Shown here: piece after piece, positions 52,085 to 60,586 of the stretch | Numbering within the stretch: the first letter of the stretch is position 1 | Layout: every line of letters starts with the position of its first letter | Source: JBPYCR01 sp051846915 | GTDB lineage: Bacteria; Bacillota; Bacilli; Bacillales; Amphibacillaceae | Assembly: GCF_051846915.1 (NCBI RefSeq) | Contig: NZ_JBPYCR010000011.1 | Span: 23,426-87,425, forward strand | DNA length: 64,000 bases | Reading direction: 5' to 3' | Notes under the pieces: generated by a model | Told to the model about the DNA's origin: nothing | What the model saw: the letters and a program-made list of their open reading frames with translations, nothing else | Database searches by the model: none | Program-made: the position numbers and the translations under genes

Positions 52085-52330
52085 CCGCTCATCGAATATA
52101 CTTCTTTTACGCAAAGGGCATAAGCGCAATTTCGTTTATGCTGTCGCATGTGAGAGGTTCTCTTTGTAGCGGTCAGTTGATGAGGTTTGCGTCGGGGCAT
52201 ACTTTTCGGTGGTACGAACGCAGCCGTAGTCCCACTTGTCCTTGGTGAGCCTACATCAAGGCGCTCCTCAAAGAAGGAGAGTGATCTCTGAAGTCAGGCA
52301 TATTTTAACCTATAAATTTACGTTTCACTT
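52085..52330. repeat. Divergent copy of a Bacillaceae intergenic repeat
   Basis: GAATATACTTCTTTTACGC, GGGCATAAG, CGTTTATGCT and GGTGAGCCT appear in the same order as in the better-preserved copy at 63625-63766. It lies between the island promoter and the gntR promoter and marks the right part of the island. Confidence 0.55.
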
Positions 52331-52367
52331 TACTTTTCAACACAATAATCCGAATCCCCTAAAAAGT

Positions 52368-52395
52368 TTGATATCTGCATACAATGATGTATACT
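52368..52395 (+). promoter_or_regulatory. gntR promoter
   Basis: TTGATA, 16 bases, TATACT. The -10 fuses with the operator that follows. Confidence 0.6.
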
Positions 52396-52405
52396 TGTGT
52401 TACAA
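52395..52405. promoter_or_regulatory. GntR operator at its own promoter
   Basis: TTGTGTTACAA, a perfect TTGT-N3-ACAA dyad, placed at the transcription start. Context TATACTTGTGTTACAA mirrors TATGCTTGTAATACAG of the island promoter. Confidence 0.65.
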
Positions 52406-52509
52406 TTATACACTAATTTTATTTAAAACGGCATACCCATGCAAGTGATTCTTACTTTAAATATAATCAGTAATTTTTTAATATTAACGCTTTTAAAAAG
52501 GAGATGCGT

Positions 52510-53241
52510 ATGGTTAACCCAATTGAAAGAAAGACTATATCCAGCCAAATATTAGACCAATTGAAATCAATGATTAAAGATGGTGTTTTCCCAGTTGCAA
52601 GTAAATTACCTTCTGAAAGTGAATTGACTAAAATGTTTAAAGTAAGTCGTCCTCCTATACGTGAAGCTCTTAGCATTTTAGAGGCGAGTGGTATTATTGA
52701 ATCGAAACAAGGTGGAGGAAGATTTGTTAAGGAAATAAATTTAGCTGATAAGTTAGATTTGATAGCTTTCGAAATTACCAATATTGACCAGTTGTATGAT
52801 TTATTAGAAATGAGAACTATTATTGAATCAGAAGCTGCCTTTTTAGCAGCTCAACGAGCCACTAGTGACGATTTGTCAGAAATTAAAAATGCTTTAGATC
52901 GATTTTCTATAACGATGGAAGATGAGTCTTCTATCGGTTCTGAACCAGACTTAGAATTCCATCATGAAATAGTAAAAGCATCAAAAAATCCATTTTTATT
53001 ACAATCTGTAAGTAATTTAAGAGACCTATATAAACGAACGCTTCACTACTCATTAAAACAAAACTTAGGATTGAAAAGAAAGAGAGATCAAATCTTTCAG
53101 GAACACATAAATATCTATGAATCGATTGCTAAAAAAGATGATGCTTCAGCAGCTTACCATATGAGAACGCATTTAGTTAATGCTAGACTTAAGCTAGGCG
53201 ATCCTCGTATAAAATTAAGCGAGGAAAAAGTTAACGAATAA
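52510..53241 (+). CDS. FadR-subfamily GntR regulator of the island
   Basis: The 243-residue repressor has an N-terminal GntR winged helix (residues about 8-72; LPSESELTKMFKVSRPPIRE, ALSILEASGIIESKQGGG). A C-terminal FCD ligand domain follows with metal/ligand histidines (LEFHHEIVKAS; YHMRTHL). FCD proteins bind organic acids and then release DNA. I chose the ATG at 52510 (AAGGAG seven bases upstream) rather than 52504. It is divergent from the island and probably controls both directions through matching boxes. Confidence 0.9.
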   Translation: MVNPIERKTISSQILDQLKSMIKDGVFPVASKLPSESELTKMFKVSRPPIREALSILEASGIIESKQGGGRFVKEINLADKLDLIAFEITNIDQLYDLLEMRTIIESEAAFLAAQRATSDDLSEIKNALDRFSITMEDESSIGSEPDLEFHHEIVKASKNPFLLQSVSNLRDLYKRTLHYSLKQNLGLKRKRDQIFQEHINIYESIAKKDDASAAYHMRTHLVNARLKLGDPRIKLSEEKVNE

Positions 53242-53355
53242 AATCTTAATGGTCGATAATCTTGATTCAGAACCAAACGCATTATTAACTATTTCCGTAA
53301 ATTCATTATGAATAAAGAGCAAGATGTTTTTTCCTCAAAATTCAGCAATATAATT

Positions 53356-53393
53356 CAAAAACCCCCGACACTAGTTAATGTCGGGGGTTTTCT
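53356..53393. terminator. Bidirectional terminator between gntR and sufB
   Basis: ACCCCCGACA / TGTCGGGGGT with an eight-base loop and A/T runs at both ends. Serves the two convergent units. Confidence 0.92.
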
Positions 53394-53401
53394 AAAGGTA
53401 T

Positions 53402-54799
53402 TTAACCGATCGAGCCTTCCATTTCATACTTCATCAATCTGTTCATTTCCACTGCATATTCCATTGGAAGCTCTCTTGTAAATGGTTCAATAAAGCCCAT
53501 TACAATCATATCAGTTGCTTCTTGTTCTTCCAAGCCGCGGCTCATGAGATAAAACAGCTGCTCTTCCGATACTTTTGAAACCTTTGCTTCGTGCTCCAAT
53601 GAAACATTATCATTGTTTATTTCATTATATGGAATCGTATCTGATGTTGATTGATTATCCATAATTAGCGTATCACATTCGATATTCGAGCGTGCACCAT
53701 CGGCTTTTCTTCCGAAGTGAACAATCCCACGATAGGATACTTTACCGCCATCTCTGGAAATCGACTTGGATACGATGGAAGATGACGTATTTGGTGCCAA
53801 ATGATGCATTTTAGCTCCTGCATCTTGGTGCTGTCCTTTTCCGGCCAAAGCAATTGAAATCGTCATGCCGCGTGAACCTTCACCGCGAAGTAAAACAGAT
53901 GGATATTTCATTGTCAGCTTCGAACCCATGTTGCCGTCAATCCATTCCATCGTAGCGTTCGCTTCACAAGTAGCTCGTTTTGTAACAAGATTATAAACGT
54001 TGTTTGCCCAGTTTTGGATCGTCGTATAACGGCAATAAGCATCCCGTTTAACGAAGATCTCAACTACTGCACTGTGCAATGAGTTTGTCGTGTAAACCGG
54101 CGCTGTACAGCCTTCCACATAGTGAACAGATGCACCTTCATCAACAATAATGAGTGTACGTTCAAATTGACCCATGTTTTCCGAGTTAATGCGGAAATAT
54201 GCTTGTAGCGGGGCAGTCGTTTCCACTCCTTTAGGAACGTAAATAAACGATCCCCCTGACCAAACAGCCGTATTTAAAGCGGAAAATTTATTATCTGAAG
54301 CAGGAATAACTTTTCCGAAATATTCTTTGAAAAGCTCCTCGTTTTCCTGCAATGCTGTATCGGTATCTTTAAAAACAATTCCAAGTTTCGCAAGGTCTTC
54401 TTCCAAGCTTTGATATACAACCTCGGATTCATATTGTGCAGATACGCCGGCCAAATACTTTTGTTCAGCTTCCGGTATACCCAATTTATCAAAAGTTTGC
54501 TTAATTTCATCCGGTACTTCATCCCACGTTGTGCCTTGTCTTTCAGATGGCTTTACGTAATAGATGATCTCGTCAAAATCAAGTTCTGAAAGATCGCCGC
54601 CCCATTGTGGCATCGGCTTGCTATAAAAAATTTCCAATGCCTTCAGTCGCTCTTCCAGCATCCATTCCGGTTCATCTTTCATACGGGAGATCTCCTCAAC
54701 AACTGTTCGTGTTAAACCTCTTTCCGTACGAAAAACAGAGATGTCTTTATCATGAAAACCATATTTATATTCATCAATTTCCGGAGCATTTTTAGCCAC
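53402..54799 (-). CDS. sufB: Fe-S cluster assembly scaffold SufB
   Basis: The 465-residue SufB is the scaffold on which the SUF system builds clusters, working with SufC and SufD. SufB-specific segments are DKLGIPEAEQKYLAGVSAQY and the beta-helix core with VEGCTAPVYTTNSLHSAVVE, where the cysteine likely accepts sulfur. Near the C-terminus is SRGLEEQEATDMIVMGFIEP. GTG start behind GGAGG. Last gene of sufCDSUB. Confidence 0.95.
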   Translation of the reverse strand: MAKNAPEIDEYKYGFHDKDISVFRTERGLTRTVVEEISRMKDEPEWMLEERLKALEIFYSKPMPQWGGDLSELDFDEIIYYVKPSERQGTTWDEVPDEIKQTFDKLGIPEAEQKYLAGVSAQYESEVVYQSLEEDLAKLGIVFKDTDTALQENEELFKEYFGKVIPASDNKFSALNTAVWSGGSFIYVPKGVETTAPLQAYFRINSENMGQFERTLIIVDEGASVHYVEGCTAPVYTTNSLHSAVVEIFVKRDAYCRYTTIQNWANNVYNLVTKRATCEANATMEWIDGNMGSKLTMKYPSVLLRGEGSRGMTISIALAGKGQHQDAGAKMHHLAPNTSSSIVSKSISRDGGKVSYRGIVHFGRKADGARSNIECDTLIMDNQSTSDTIPYNEINNDNVSLEHEAKVSKVSEEQLFYLMSRGLEEQEATDMIVMGFIEPFTRELPMEYAVEMNRLMKYEMEGSIG

Positions 54800-54830
54800 T
54801 TACAAAACCTCCTTTAGATTTTTGAACGCT

Positions 54831-55271
54831 TTAATTCTGTTCGTTCTCCATTCCTTTTTCCAACGCCTTCCATGCCAGTGTAGCACATTTTATCCGTGCT
54901 GGAAAATTAGAGACACCTTGTAGCGCTTCAACATCTTCTATCCCAAATTGTTCCGTGTCCACCTCTTCGCCAATCATCATGTCAGAAAAAAGCTCTGCCA
55001 TGTTTAAAGCATCTTCTATCTTTCTTCCTTTAATCGCCTGTGTCATCATGGATGCGGATGCTAAACTGATGGAACACCCTTCACCGCTGAATTTAACATC
55101 CTCTACGATACCATCTTCTGCCTTAAGGTGAAGAAATATACGGTCTCCGCAAGTTGGATTATTCATTTCTACGGTGAGCGATTCATCTTCTAGCATGCCA
55201 CGATTGCGTGGATGTTTGTAATGATCCATAATCACTTGTCTGTATAGTGTGTCTAGGTTATTAAAAGACAT
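54831..55271 (-). CDS. sufU: Zinc-dependent sulfur acceptor SufU
   Basis: This 146-residue IscU-like protein has zinc ligands C41, D43 and C66 and C129 (NNPTCGDRI, GEGCSIS, RIKCATLAW). In Firmicutes SufU takes persulfide sulfur from SufS and is not itself a cluster scaffold. Overlaps the sufS end by 11 bases, showing tight translational coupling. Confidence 0.95.
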   Translation of the reverse strand: MSFNNLDTLYRQVIMDHYKHPRNRGMLEDESLTVEMNNPTCGDRIFLHLKAEDGIVEDVKFSGEGCSISLASASMMTQAIKGRKIEDALNMAELFSDMMIGEEVDTEQFGIEDVEALQGVSNFPARIKCATLAWKALEKGMENEQN

Positions 55272-56481
55272 CCCCGAAATACTCCTTCGTTTTTAAAAGT
55301 CCTTCAACCAAACGATCGGCATCGGCTTCAGTATTATATAAATAAAAACTTGCCCGTGCAGTTGCCGTTACGTTCAACCATTTCATCAACGGTTGAGCAC
55401 AATGATGACCAGCCCGAACTGCAATCCCTTCTGCATCAAGAACTGTAGATACGTCGTGGGAATGAATATCAGCTAGATTAAACGTAATAAGAGCCGCCCT
55501 TTTTTCTGGGCCATAAATCGCCAAGTCATTGATGGAGCCAAGCTTAGCCATAGCATACTCAACTAAATTTGTTTCATAGTTCGTTATATTTTCCATTCCA
55601 ATGTCCGAAAGAAAGTCAATTGCTGCGCCAAGACCTATTGCCCCAGCAATGATTGGTGTTCCGCCTTCAAATTTCCACGGAAGTTCTTTCCAAGTCGAGT
55701 CGTACAGATCAACAAAATCAATCATTTCTCCGCCGAATTCAACAGGCTCCATGTTATCAAGCAGTTCTTTTTTACCATACAAAACACCTATGCCAGTCGG
55801 CGCGCACATTTTATGACCTGAAAATGCGTAAAAATCACAGTCAAGGTCTTTTACATCAACTTGCAAATGTGGGACGCTTTGCGCACCATCGACTACGATG
55901 ACCGCACCATTTTCATGAGCAATCTTAGCAATTTCTTTAATTGGATGAATTGTACCAAGCACGTTGGATACGTGACCAATCGCTACAATTTTTGTGTTTT
56001 TTGTTACCGTGTTTCGTACACTATCCAGTGTAACTGTCCCATCTACTTCAAGTGGGATATATTTTAATGTTGCACCAGTTGCTTTTGCCGCCTGCTGCCA
56101 AGGAATAATGTTACTATGATGCTCCATTTCCGTCGTAACAATTTCGTCGCCTTCTGTTAAATTAGCTCTGGCATAGCTGTGGGCAACAAGATTGATCCCG
56201 ACCGTTGTACCTCGGTTAAAAATAATTTCTGCCGTGCTGTCTGCATTGATAAATTGACGTACCTTTTCTCTAGCACCTTCATATAAGTCTGTAGCACGCG
56301 ACCCGAGTGTGTGAACACCTCTGTGCACGTTGGAATTATGGTTTCTGTAATAATCATTAACAGCTTCAATCACCGGTAACGGTTTTTGAGATGTTGCGGA
56401 AGAATCTAAATATACTAACGGATGGCCATTCACTTCTTGATCCAATATCGGAAACTGTTCACGAATCGCTTTTACATCCAT
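55261..56481 (-). CDS. sufS: Cysteine desulfurase SufS
   Basis: The 406-residue group II cysteine desulfurase (PLP) takes sulfur from cysteine, leaving alanine. Active residues are K224 in SGHKMCAPTGIG and C361 in RAGHHCAQPLMKWL; TEMEHHSNIIPW lies near residue 118. Complete length. It starts at the same base where sufD stops. Confidence 0.95.
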   Translation of the reverse strand: MDVKAIREQFPILDQEVNGHPLVYLDSSATSQKPLPVIEAVNDYYRNHNSNVHRGVHTLGSRATDLYEGAREKVRQFINADSTAEIIFNRGTTVGINLVAHSYARANLTEGDEIVTTEMEHHSNIIPWQQAAKATGATLKYIPLEVDGTVTLDSVRNTVTKNTKIVAIGHVSNVLGTIHPIKEIAKIAHENGAVIVVDGAQSVPHLQVDVKDLDCDFYAFSGHKMCAPTGIGVLYGKKELLDNMEPVEFGGEMIDFVDLYDSTWKELPWKFEGGTPIIAGAIGLGAAIDFLSDIGMENITNYETNLVEYAMAKLGSINDLAIYGPEKRAALITFNLADIHSHDVSTVLDAEGIAVRAGHHCAQPLMKWLNVTATARASFYLYNTEADADRLVEGLLKTKEYFGDVF

Positions 56482-57788
56482 TAATCGATTTTCCTTTCAA
56501 TTAACTGTTTTAATTGTTCTTTTACGGATGTAATTGGTAGTTCGTTAACAACCGGTGCCAAAAATCCAAGGATGATCAAACGCTCCGCCTGTTTCCTAGA
56601 AATGCCTCGGCTCATCAAATAATACATTTGCATTTCATCGATACGACCGACAGAAGCAGCGTGCCCTGCCGTTACATCATCCTCGTCAATTAAAAGAATC
56701 GGATTCGCGTCACCGCGAGACCTTTTACTTAACATTAAAATACGAGACTCCTGTTCGGCGTTTGCTCTCGTCGCTCCATGTTCGATTTTTCCGATTGCAT
56801 TGAAAATGGCTGTTGCGTTATCTTTCATAATGCCACGTTGTAAAATCTGGCCATCCGTATCTTTGCCGAAATGTACCGTTTTTGCGGTAAAGTTTTGTGT
56901 CTGTTTCCCACTGCCGACCGTAACCGTTCTCGCATTTGCGGACGCTTCTTTACCAACTAAATGTGTACTGTTTTCAGATACTGTATGCCCCTCATTCATT
57001 TGACCCAGTGCCCAATCAATCGTAGCATGATCATCTGCAATTCCGCGTCTATTAATGTAGGAAGTTGTTCCATTTGCAAAATAGTCTACCGCACCGAACG
57101 ATATGTTAGCACCCTTATGTGCAATTACTTCTGCGATAATATTGGAAACCGTTTCTTCCTCTTTGTTTTCGGAAATATAGTTTTCCACATACGTAACGGA
57201 ACTGTTTTTATCAGCTACAACTAATACGTGATTAAACAAAGCAACTTCAGGGTCTTCCTGCCAAAACACTGTCTGCAACGGGGTTTCTATTTGAACGTTT
57301 TCAGGTACATAAACAAACACCCCGCCATTCATAAGTGCGGCATGATAAGCGGTTAAACGATGCTCATCAACCGTAACAGCATCTTTCATAAAATATTTTT
57401 GCACAAGATCCGGATGATCTTTTATTGCAGTGAAAATATCGGTGAAAATAACACCCTTCTCTTTCAACTCCGGACTTAGCGCTTGATAAGCTACTGTTTG
57501 ATTCCGCTGTATAACTATGTTGTCGGGAATATTGTTTTCATCAAATAGATCATTAATTGCTGGCGGTAAATTAGTTAACGATGTAATCCGTTCACCTTCT
57601 GCAACATGTTTAAAACGATGGAAATTCCATCTCGTAATTTTTGTTTTATCCGGCTTAGGCAAGTCAAGTTCGCTTGCTTGATCAAAAGCTTGCAGGCGAA
57701 GGGATTTCATCCAATCTGGTTCATTATTATTTTCGGAAAATTGTTCAATGTACGCTTTATCATATGGTAACTTTGTCATAACAGTCAT
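56481..57788 (-). CDS. sufD: Fe-S cluster assembly protein SufD
   Basis: The 435-residue SufD is the paralogue of SufB that pairs with it and with SufC in the SufBC2D complex. The C-terminal segment MYYLMSRGISRKQAERLIIL and ESRILMLSKRSRGDANPILL fit the family. AGGAGGGG lies ahead of the ATG. 22 bases separate it from sufC. Confidence 0.95.
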   Translation of the reverse strand: MTVMTKLPYDKAYIEQFSENNNEPDWMKSLRLQAFDQASELDLPKPDKTKITRWNFHRFKHVAEGERITSLTNLPPAINDLFDENNIPDNIVIQRNQTVAYQALSPELKEKGVIFTDIFTAIKDHPDLVQKYFMKDAVTVDEHRLTAYHAALMNGGVFVYVPENVQIETPLQTVFWQEDPEVALFNHVLVVADKNSSVTYVENYISENKEEETVSNIIAEVIAHKGANISFGAVDYFANGTTSYINRRGIADDHATIDWALGQMNEGHTVSENSTHLVGKEASANARTVTVGSGKQTQNFTAKTVHFGKDTDGQILQRGIMKDNATAIFNAIGKIEHGATRANAEQESRILMLSKRSRGDANPILLIDEDDVTAGHAASVGRIDEMQMYYLMSRGISRKQAERLIILGFLAPVVNELPITSVKEQLKQLIERKID

Positions 57789-57809
57789 AATGACTACCCC
57801 TCCTAACGT

Positions 57810-58598
57810 TTACGCTTTTTGACCAACCGTTACATCTTCAATACCTAACTCTTCTTTAATCCACTCGTATCCATCCGTTTCCAAACGCTGTGCCAATTCC
57901 GGTCCGCCGGATTTAACAATACGCCCTTGCATAATAACATGAACAAAATCAGGAGTAATGTAGTTTAACAAGCGCTGGTAATGCGTGATGATCAAGCAGC
58001 CAAAATTTTCTTCTTTACGGAGTTTGTTGACACCGTCAGCAACGATTCTTAACGCATCAATATCCAATCCGGAATCAATTTCATCCAAAATGGCAATTTC
58101 TGGTTTAAGCATCATCAATTGAAGAATTTCATTACGTTTTTTCTCCCCGCCTGAAAACCCTTCATTTAAATAACGCTGTGCCATGTTTTGATCAATTTCC
58201 AAGTCATCCAATGTGCCATCCATTTCTTTAATGAACTTCATTAAAGAAATTTCATCGCCTTTTTCGCGTCGAGCATTAATGGATGAACGCAAGAAATCAG
58301 ATGTCGTCACGCCGCTTATTTCACTTGGGTACTGCATTGCTAAAAACAAGCCAGCACGTGCACGCTCATCTACTTCCATTTCAAGGACGTCTTCCCCATT
58401 CAAATGAATGCTGCCTTCTGTTATTTCAAACTTCGGATGTCCCATAATAGCAGACGCAAGTGTTGATTTCCCGGTACCATTTGGTCCCATTACAGTATGG
58501 AATTCTCCGCTCTTTATTGTAAGGTTAATACCTTTTAATATTTCATTACCTTCAATAGACACATGAAGATTCTTTATTTCTAGAGTCGTCTCTGACAT
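57810..58598 (-). CDS. sufC: Fe-S assembly ATPase SufC
   Basis: The 262-residue ABC-type ATPase of the SUF complex has Walker A GPNGTGKST (38-46), signature EGFSGGEKKRNEILQ near residue 150 and Walker B AILDEIDSGLDIDALR. Its ATP use remodels SufBD for cluster assembly. First gene of the operon; a Fur-type box lies about 93 bases upstream. Confidence 0.96.
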   Translation of the reverse strand: MSETTLEIKNLHVSIEGNEILKGINLTIKSGEFHTVMGPNGTGKSTLASAIMGHPKFEITEGSIHLNGEDVLEMEVDERARAGLFLAMQYPSEISGVTTSDFLRSSINARREKGDEISLMKFIKEMDGTLDDLEIDQNMAQRYLNEGFSGGEKKRNEILQLMMLKPEIAILDEIDSGLDIDALRIVADGVNKLRKEENFGCLIITHYQRLLNYITPDFVHVIMQGRIVKSGGPELAQRLETDGYEWIKEELGIEDVTVGQKA

Positions 58599-58690
58599 TG
58601 CTATACCTCCAAATACTATTATTGTGAAATCGAATGAACAGGAAATTTACATTCATTCTCAATTTATTCTCATTATAATCTTAAAGCATA

Positions 58691-58705
58691 TGAAAATTAT
58701 TATCA
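58691..58705. promoter_or_regulatory. Fur-type box upstream of suf
   Basis: Minus strand TGATAATAATTTTCA differs from the Bacillus Fur/PerR/Zur 7-1-7 consensus TGATAATnATTATCA at one of 14 defined positions. It suggests iron- or peroxide-responsive control of sufCDSUB. The family member cannot be told from the box alone. Confidence 0.55.
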
Positions 58706-58849
58706 ACTTATTCGACCGATGAATAAAGATATTGCTTATGTTTCCCAAGAATTTTCGCAACTTGAAAAGGATATTGTTTTCACATCATCCATTCTCAATT
58801 AGCATCGTTAATTCATAACAAGTATATACTTATTGAGCATTAAGAAAGT

Positions 58850-59167
58850 TTATTGCAACAGACTCGGGGCATGGAGCAATATATAACGATAAATATTTCC
58901 GGTAGATTGAAATGCATAAATCTTTTCCTTAACCTCATGCCCCACTTTAATATATAGACAAGGAACACTTTCAATTTTATGCGTTTGCATAAATTCCGGA
59001 TATAGTGATGCATTCATCTCATAAAAAAGCTGCTTATTATGATTCGTCTCTATTTGTTCCAGTATTTTTCTCGCAAGATGGCATGTCCCACAAAATGGTG
59101 AGTGGATAAATAGAAACATTGTATCTTTTTTTAACTGTTCTTTTGTTATTTCTTCCAAAATAATCAC
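58850..59167 (-). CDS. yusE: Thioredoxin-like protein YusE
   Basis: This 105-residue thioredoxin-fold protein has the redox motif FCGTC at C26/C29 and a cis-proline in SVPCLYIKVG. It is cytosolic. GTG start overlaps the yusF stop by four bases, showing translational coupling. Substrates are unknown. Confidence 0.87.
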   Translation of the reverse strand: MIILEEITKEQLKKDTMFLFIHSPFCGTCHLARKILEQIETNHNKQLFYEMNASLYPEFMQTHKIESVPCLYIKVGHEVKEKIYAFQSTGNIYRYILLHAPSLLQ

Positions 59168-59535
59168 CTTTTGCCTTCAACTAAATAAAGCGGATTAACA
59201 CGTATCCGCTTGCCGGCAAGAATCGTTGCCAAAATATGTTCCGGCGTTTCTGCAACTTCTTTATATTCACTATCTGTATATAAATGGATCGCATGCGGAA
59301 GCTCTTGCATTAGTTGCTTTCTTAGTGCAATTCCCGGAGGATCTTCATCTACAAAAATAAACACTTCATTATAATCCAAATCATATTCTTCCAGCATTTC
59401 ATCAAAGCGTTCAATACCCAAGGTTCCATTCGTACATACAATAGTTAAATCTTCATCGGTAATAATTCTCTCAAGTTTTTTCTTATCCGATAAGCCTTCG
59501 ACAATCATGATTCTGTTCGACAAAGCAGCAGTCAT
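59164..59535 (-). CDS. yusF: Toprim-domain protein YusF
   Basis: The 123-residue single Toprim domain has the conserved glutamate in IMIVEGLSDKKKL and the DxD-like VFIFVDEDPPG. Toprim folds bind Mg and act in nucleic-acid cutting or primer synthesis; the role of this short form is unknown. GGGAG lies ahead of the ATG. Forms a two-gene operon with yusE. Confidence 0.87.
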   Translation of the reverse strand: MTAALSNRIMIVEGLSDKKKLERIITDEDLTIVCTNGTLGIERFDEMLEEYDLDYNEVFIFVDEDPPGIALRKQLMQELPHAIHLYTDSEYKEVAETPEHILATILAGKRIRVNPLYLVEGKR

Positions 59536-59639
59536 ATTGTATGCACTCCCTGCATCATAACTTATAGGAAATCATCTTTTAAAAAACTGACCATACCTCT
59601 AACACATATTAAACAGCCTATATTCCTCATTATTTCACT

Positions 59640-60017
59640 TTATTTATCAATATGTTTTTTATATTGTTCCGCAGACATTAACGTATCCAATTCCGATTCA
59701 TCGGCTGGTTCAACAATAATCATCCACGCTTTTTCATATGGTGATTCATTAATAAGCTTAGGATCGCTGTCCAGTGTTTCATTGATCTCAATTATTGTTC
59801 CAGTAATTGGAGCATACAATTCCGAAACGGTTTTATCCGATTCTAAACTTCCAAAAGGCTCTTGACTCTCTATTTTTTCACCTACGTCAGGAAGCTCAAT
59901 AAAAGCGATTTCACCCAGATCCTCCTGGGCAAAATCTGTAATTCCTATACGAACTTGATTCCCTTCTTTTTTTATCCACTCGTGTTCCGAAGTATATAAT
60001 AAATCATCTAGTACCAT
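59640..60017 (-). CDS. gcvH: Glycine cleavage system H protein
   Basis: The 125-residue H protein carries the lipoyl lysine K62 in GSLESDKTVSELYAPITG. It shuttles the aminomethyl group in glycine cleavage and, in Bacillus, is the obligatory entry point for lipoate assembly. The lipoyl loop has SDK where most members have SVK; this is unusual but keeps the lysine. GGAGG lies before the ATG. The lipoyl synthase gene lipA is not at its usual place in this window. Confidence 0.94.
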   Translation of the reverse strand: MVLDDLLYTSEHEWIKKEGNQVRIGITDFAQEDLGEIAFIELPDVGEKIESQEPFGSLESDKTVSELYAPITGTIIEINETLDSDPKLINESPYEKAWMIIVEPADESELDTLMSAEQYKKHIDK

Positions 60018-60046
60018 CTATATTACCTCCATTTTGTTGTACGCCT

Positions 60047-60406
60047 TTATGTACGCCATGTTTCATTATAGATTGCTTCATTAAAACCGACCGTCACCTG
60101 TTCGCCATCCGTAATTATTGGCCGTTTGATCAACATTCCGTTCGATGCCAAGTAACTAGCCATCTCTTCCTTCGTTGCATCTTTAATTTTATCTTTCATA
60201 TTTAATTCCCTGTACACTTTTCCACTCGTATTAAAAAATTTCTTTGCTGGCAAATTACTTTTGCTCATAAGCTCAAGTAATATTTCTTCTGAAGGCGTTT
60301 CTTCCACCATATGTATGCTGTTGTAACGAAGCTTGTTATCATCAAGCCAATTTTTCGCCTTTTTACATGTAGAGCAATTTGGGTACCAATAGAAAGTTAA
60401 TTCCAT
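60047..60406 (-). CDS. yusI: ArsC/Spx-family protein YusI
   Basis: This 119-residue thioredoxin-like ArsC/Spx-family protein has C11 and C14 in YPNCSTCKKAKNWL. RPIITDGEQVTVGFNEAIY is near the C-terminus. It is probably a thiol-dependent reductase or regulator; true arsenate reduction is not shown. TGGAGG lies ahead of the ATG. It is upstream of gcvH on the same strand. Confidence 0.88.
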   Translation of the reverse strand: MELTFYWYPNCSTCKKAKNWLDDNKLRYNSIHMVEETPSEEILLELMSKSNLPAKKFFNTSGKVYRELNMKDKIKDATKEEMASYLASNGMLIKRPIITDGEQVTVGFNEAIYNETWRT

Positions 60407-60586
60407 ACCGTCGCCTCCATATTATTATGTGCCAATAGTATAACAAATAATAAATGGGAGGACGAATGATTGTAATGAACAACCGCTTAGTACACTCACA
60501 TTTAAACTCCCGGATGTTAATGGCGTTCACTGTTTCTTATAATATCCTAAACACATTCAAGTAAGCACCTATAATTTACCATTTAA

